In this document: piece by piece, positions 6,539 to 8,286 of the stretch
How the letters are laid out: the number at the start of each line of letters is the position of its first letter
How positions within the stretch are numbered: the stretch's first letter is position 1
DNA from: Deltaproteobacteria bacterium
GTDB taxonomy: Bacteria; Desulfobacterota; Deferrimicrobia; Deferrimicrobiales; Deferrimicrobiaceae
Direction: 5' to 3'
Assembly: GCA_021802685.1 (NCBI GenBank)
Contig: JAJZRM010000112.1
Location: forward strand, 1 to 8,286
DNA length: 8,286 nucleotides
Position numbers and translations under genes: made by a program
The notes under the pieces: model-generated
Told to the model about the DNA's origin: nothing
Seen by the model: the letters and a program-made list of their open reading frames with translations, nothing else
Database searches by the model: none

Positions 6539-6567
6539 ATTATATTGCGTTTCCGGAATCACGTCAA
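6539..6567 (-). promoter_or_regulatory. Sigma-70 type promoter of the carD-ispDF-cysS operon
   Basis: On the minus strand TTGACG (-35, 6562-6567) is followed by a 17-nt spacer and a perfect TATAAT (-10, 6539-6544). The predicted start of transcription is near 6532, giving a leader of about 50 nt to the GTG at 6482. This is the best promoter in the window, and it is placed exactly between the divergent gene sets. Confidence 0.85.
6541..6546 (+). promoter_or_regulatory. Possible plus-strand -10 element for the DUF362 gene
   Basis: TATATT on the plus strand matches five of six bases of the -10 consensus and overlaps the minus-strand TATAAT. It would start transcription near 6553, about 36 nt before the ATG at 6589. 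No convincing -35 lies 16-18 nt upstream, so this is tentative. Confidence 0.3.
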
Positions 6568-6588
6568 CGCGAGGTTGGCACGGCCAAT

Positions 6589-7662
6589 ATGGGTACGCCT
6601 TCGACCGTCTGGCTTACGGACCTGTCCGCCCGCCCTGGAAAAAACCTCCTCGACAAGACCGGGGCGCTTCTTCGCGCCGCCGGGATCGGACAACGGATCT
6701 CCCCCGGCGCATTGACCGCCGTGAAGCTCCACTTCGGGGAGAAGGGGAACACCGCGTTCGTCCGCCCCGTCTTTATTCGCAGAATCGTCGAAGAAATCGC
6801 GGCGGCGGGCGGAAAACCGTTCCTGACCGACACGAACACATTATACGCCGGAAGCCGAAGCAACACGGTCGACCACCTGTCGACGGCGATCACGAACGGT
6901 TTCGCCTACGCCGTGGCGGGGGCGCCCATCGTCATCGCGGACGGCCTGCGCGGCGAGAGCTTCGTCCGCGTCCAGGTGAACGGGCAGGTCTGCCAAGAGG
7001 TATCCATCGGCTCCGAGATCGCCCGCGCGGACGCCATGGTCGTGGTGACCCACTTCAAGGGCCACGAGCTCGGCGGATTCGGCGGAGCGTTGAAAAACCT
7101 GGGGATGGGGTGCGCCTCCCGTTCGGGAAAGCTCATGCAGCATTCGACGGTCTCGCCAGCGGTGGACCCCTCGGGCTGTTCGGGTTGCGGCGCGTGCGTT
7201 GCCCACTGCCCCTCCGGAGCGATCCGGGTGCTCGATGCCAAGGCGGTCATCTCCGCGGAGGAATGCATCGGCTGCGCGGACTGCATCGTCGTCTGCCCGG
7301 AAGGGACGGTGCATGTGGACTGGAACGAGGCGTCCCCCCTGGTCCAACGGAAGATGGTCGAACACGCGCTCGGGGCGCTGTCGGGGAAGGAGTCCCGGAC
7401 GCTTTTCGTCACGTTCGTGACGCAGGTCTCCCCCATGTGCGACTGCTACGGCCACAACGACCGTCCGATCGCCCCCGACGTGGGGATCCTGGCTTCGGCC
7501 GATCCCGTCGCTCTGGACCAGGCGTGCGCGGACCTCGTGATCCGGGCCGCCGGGAAAGACCCGTTCCGGGAAACCCATCCCACCGTCGACTGGACCGTCC
7601 AACTGTCCCACGCCGAAGAGATCGGCCTGGGGACGCGGTCTTACCGGATGGAAACCCTGTGA
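6589..7662 (+). CDS. DUF362 domain protein with two [4Fe-4S] ferredoxin motifs
   Basis: A 357-residue DUF362-family iron-sulfur protein. The N-terminal part (about 5-180) has the family's features: VKLHFGEKGN (45-54), FLTDTNTLYAGSR (78-90), and VVVTHFKGHELGGFGGALKNLGMGCA (151-176). A bacterial-type dicluster ferredoxin insert follows: Cys197, 200, 203 and 207 (CSGCGACVAHCP), then Cys226, 229, 232 and 236 (CIGCADCIVVCP), enough for two [4Fe-4S] clusters. The DUF362 part then resumes with MCDCYGHND (Cys284, Cys286) and ILASADPVALDQACADL. No signal peptide or membrane segment is seen, so it is probably cytoplasmic. The biochemical role of the family is not settled; electron transfer is the safe inference. 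The ATG at 6589 starts just before the conserved region, and an upstream extension would run antisense through carD. No strong ribosome binding site is seen. Its stop overlaps the activase start (GTGA), which points to a joint function in low-potential electron supply. Confidence 0.9.
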   Translation: MGTPSTVWLTDLSARPGKNLLDKTGALLRAAGIGQRISPGALTAVKLHFGEKGNTAFVRPVFIRRIVEEIAAAGGKPFLTDTNTLYAGSRSNTVDHLSTAITNGFAYAVAGAPIVIADGLRGESFVRVQVNGQVCQEVSIGSEIARADAMVVVTHFKGHELGGFGGALKNLGMGCASRSGKLMQHSTVSPAVDPSGCSGCGACVAHCPSGAIRVLDAKAVISAEECIGCADCIVVCPEGTVHVDWNEASPLVQRKMVEHALGALSGKESRTLFVTFVTQVSPMCDCYGHNDRPIAPDVGILASADPVALDQACADLVIRAAGKDPFRETHPTVDWTVQLSHAEEIGLGTRSYRMETL

Positions 7663-8286
7663 CCGCGCGCCCGATGCTCTACGCGGGGATCGACGTCGGG
7701 TCCCTCTCCACGGACGTCGTCCTCCTTTCCCCCGACCGCAACCTCGCCGGCTCGGCGGTCACCGCGACCGGCGCCTCGATCCGGAAGGCGGTGCGTGAGG
7801 CGCTCGATACCGCGCTGTCGGCGGCGGGAGCGACCGAGGAGGACATCGTGTTCACCGTGGCGACCGGCTACGGGAGAGAGCGCGTGGAATCGGCCGATCA
7901 GCGCGTCACCGAGATCACCTGCCACGCGAAGGGGGCGTACCACCTCTTCCCCGGCGCCTTGACGGTCCTCGACATCGGGGGGCAGGACAGCAAGGTGATC
8001 CGGCTGGGCCGCGACGGCAAAGTGGCCGACTTCGCGATGAACGACAAGTGCGCCGCGGGGACCGGAAGGTTCCTCGAAGTGATGGCCCGGACGCTGGAGA
8101 TGGACCTGGAGCAGATGGGGATGCGGTCGCTGCTCGCCTCGCGCTCCCTCCAGGTGAGCTCGACGTGCACGGTCTTCGCGGAGTCCGAGGTGATCTCCCT
8201 GATCTCGTCGGGCGCCGCCCCGGACGACATCGCCTGGGGGGTGCACCTGGCGATCTCCGACCGGATCGCCTCGCTGGCGGAGCGGA
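7659..8286 (+). CDS. 2-hydroxyacyl-CoA dehydratase/benzoyl-CoA reductase-type activase ATPase, N-terminal part (cut by window edge)
   Basis: This protein belongs to the BadF/BadG/BcrA/BcrD/HgdC ATPase family. These are homodimeric [4Fe-4S] ATPases of the ASKHA (actin/sugar kinase/Hsp70) fold that use ATP hydrolysis to push a low-potential electron into a dehydratase or reductase partner. The 209 residues present show the phosphate-1 loop GIDVGSLST (10-18), VATGYGRERV (67-76), TEITCHAKGA (84-93), the phosphate-2 loop VLDIGGQDSK (103-112), NDKCAAGTGRFLE (128-140) and SSTCTVFAESEVISLI (167-182). Cys131 and Cys170 match the two cysteines that bridge the single [4Fe-4S] cluster between subunits in the Acidaminococcus activator. 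The frame stays open to the edge; the family is usually about 260 residues in the short form, so roughly 50 or more are missing. The GTG at 7659 overlaps the DUF362 stop; ATG at 7674 is an alternative but has no ribosome binding site. A longer fused form cannot be excluded. Confidence 0.92.
   Translation, partial: MTARPMLYAGIDVGSLSTDVVLLSPDRNLAGSAVTATGASIRKAVREALDTALSAAGATEEDIVFTVATGYGRERVESADQRVTEITCHAKGAYHLFPGALTVLDIGGQDSKVIRLGRDGKVADFAMNDKCAAGTGRFLEVMARTLEMDLEQMGMRSLLASRSLQVSSTCTVFAESEVISLISSGAAPDDIAWGVHLAISDRIASLAER

Noticed and set aside
6397..6588. 64-residue extension of the DUF362 protein containing a hydrophobic stretch that could look like a membrane anchor
   Set aside because: The segment is antisense to the carD coding region and promoter; the hydrophobic stretch comes from the AT-rich promoter and not from a conserved anchor.
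6841..7611. 256-codon minus-strand frame opposite the DUF362 gene
   Set aside because: His/Arg/Asp-rich shadow with no motif, opposite a gene with eight correctly spaced cluster cysteines.
7641..8246. 201-codon minus-strand frame opposite the activase
   Set aside because: Shadow of the activase frame, which stays open to the edge and carries all family motifs.

Overview
The window is GC-rich and almost entirely coding, and it reads as bacterial chromosome. Several traits fit a deltaproteobacterium-like, probably anaerobic organism (Desulfuromonadota/Geobacter-like or a related uncultured group). These are a CarD/CdnL RNA-polymerase regulator, a fused IspD-IspF enzyme, a response-regulator diguanylate cyclase, and a DUF362 ferredoxin protein next to a 2-hydroxyacyl-CoA dehydratase-type activase. 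The taxonomic call is inference; no rRNA or marker tree is available here.

Minus strand, read from about 6567 down to 1: a near-consensus sigma-70 promoter (6539-6567) drives a tightly packed run of six genes. They are carD/cdnL (5994-6482), ispDF (4794-5981), cysS (3349-4797), a REC-GGDEF diguanylate cyclase (2409-3332), uvrB (360-2366) and the first 124 codons of uvrC (1-373, cut by the window edge). Junctions are 12 nt, a 4-nt overlap, 16 nt, 42 nt and a 14-nt overlap, so a single operon is likely. The carD-ispD-ispF-cysS order is also that of Mycobacterium tuberculosis, so the first part is an old conserved block. It links RNA-polymerase control, isoprenoid precursor synthesis and Cys-tRNA synthesis. 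The second part joins c-di-GMP signalling to nucleotide excision repair.

Plus strand, 6589 to the right edge: a DUF362 protein with two [4Fe-4S] ferredoxin motifs (6589-7662) overlaps by 3 nt the start of an HgdC/BcrA/BadF-type ATPase activase (7659 to edge). The activase family drives ATP-dependent low-potential electron transfer into 2-hydroxyacyl-CoA dehydratases or benzoyl-CoA-type reductases. An iron-sulfur protein translationally coupled to it is a reasonable candidate electron donor or maturation partner. The target enzyme would lie to the right, outside the window.

The two transcription units diverge from a roughly 106-nt region (6483-6588). It carries the carD promoter, a leader hairpin with an 8-bp tandem repeat beside the carD ribosome binding site, and an AT-rich -10 that could be read on both strands. 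No RNA genes, mobile elements, CRISPR arrays or tRNAs were seen. Most of the window is housekeeping. The parts most worth a second look are the DUF362-activase pair, the diguanylate cyclase with a degenerate receiver domain, and the shared divergent promoter.
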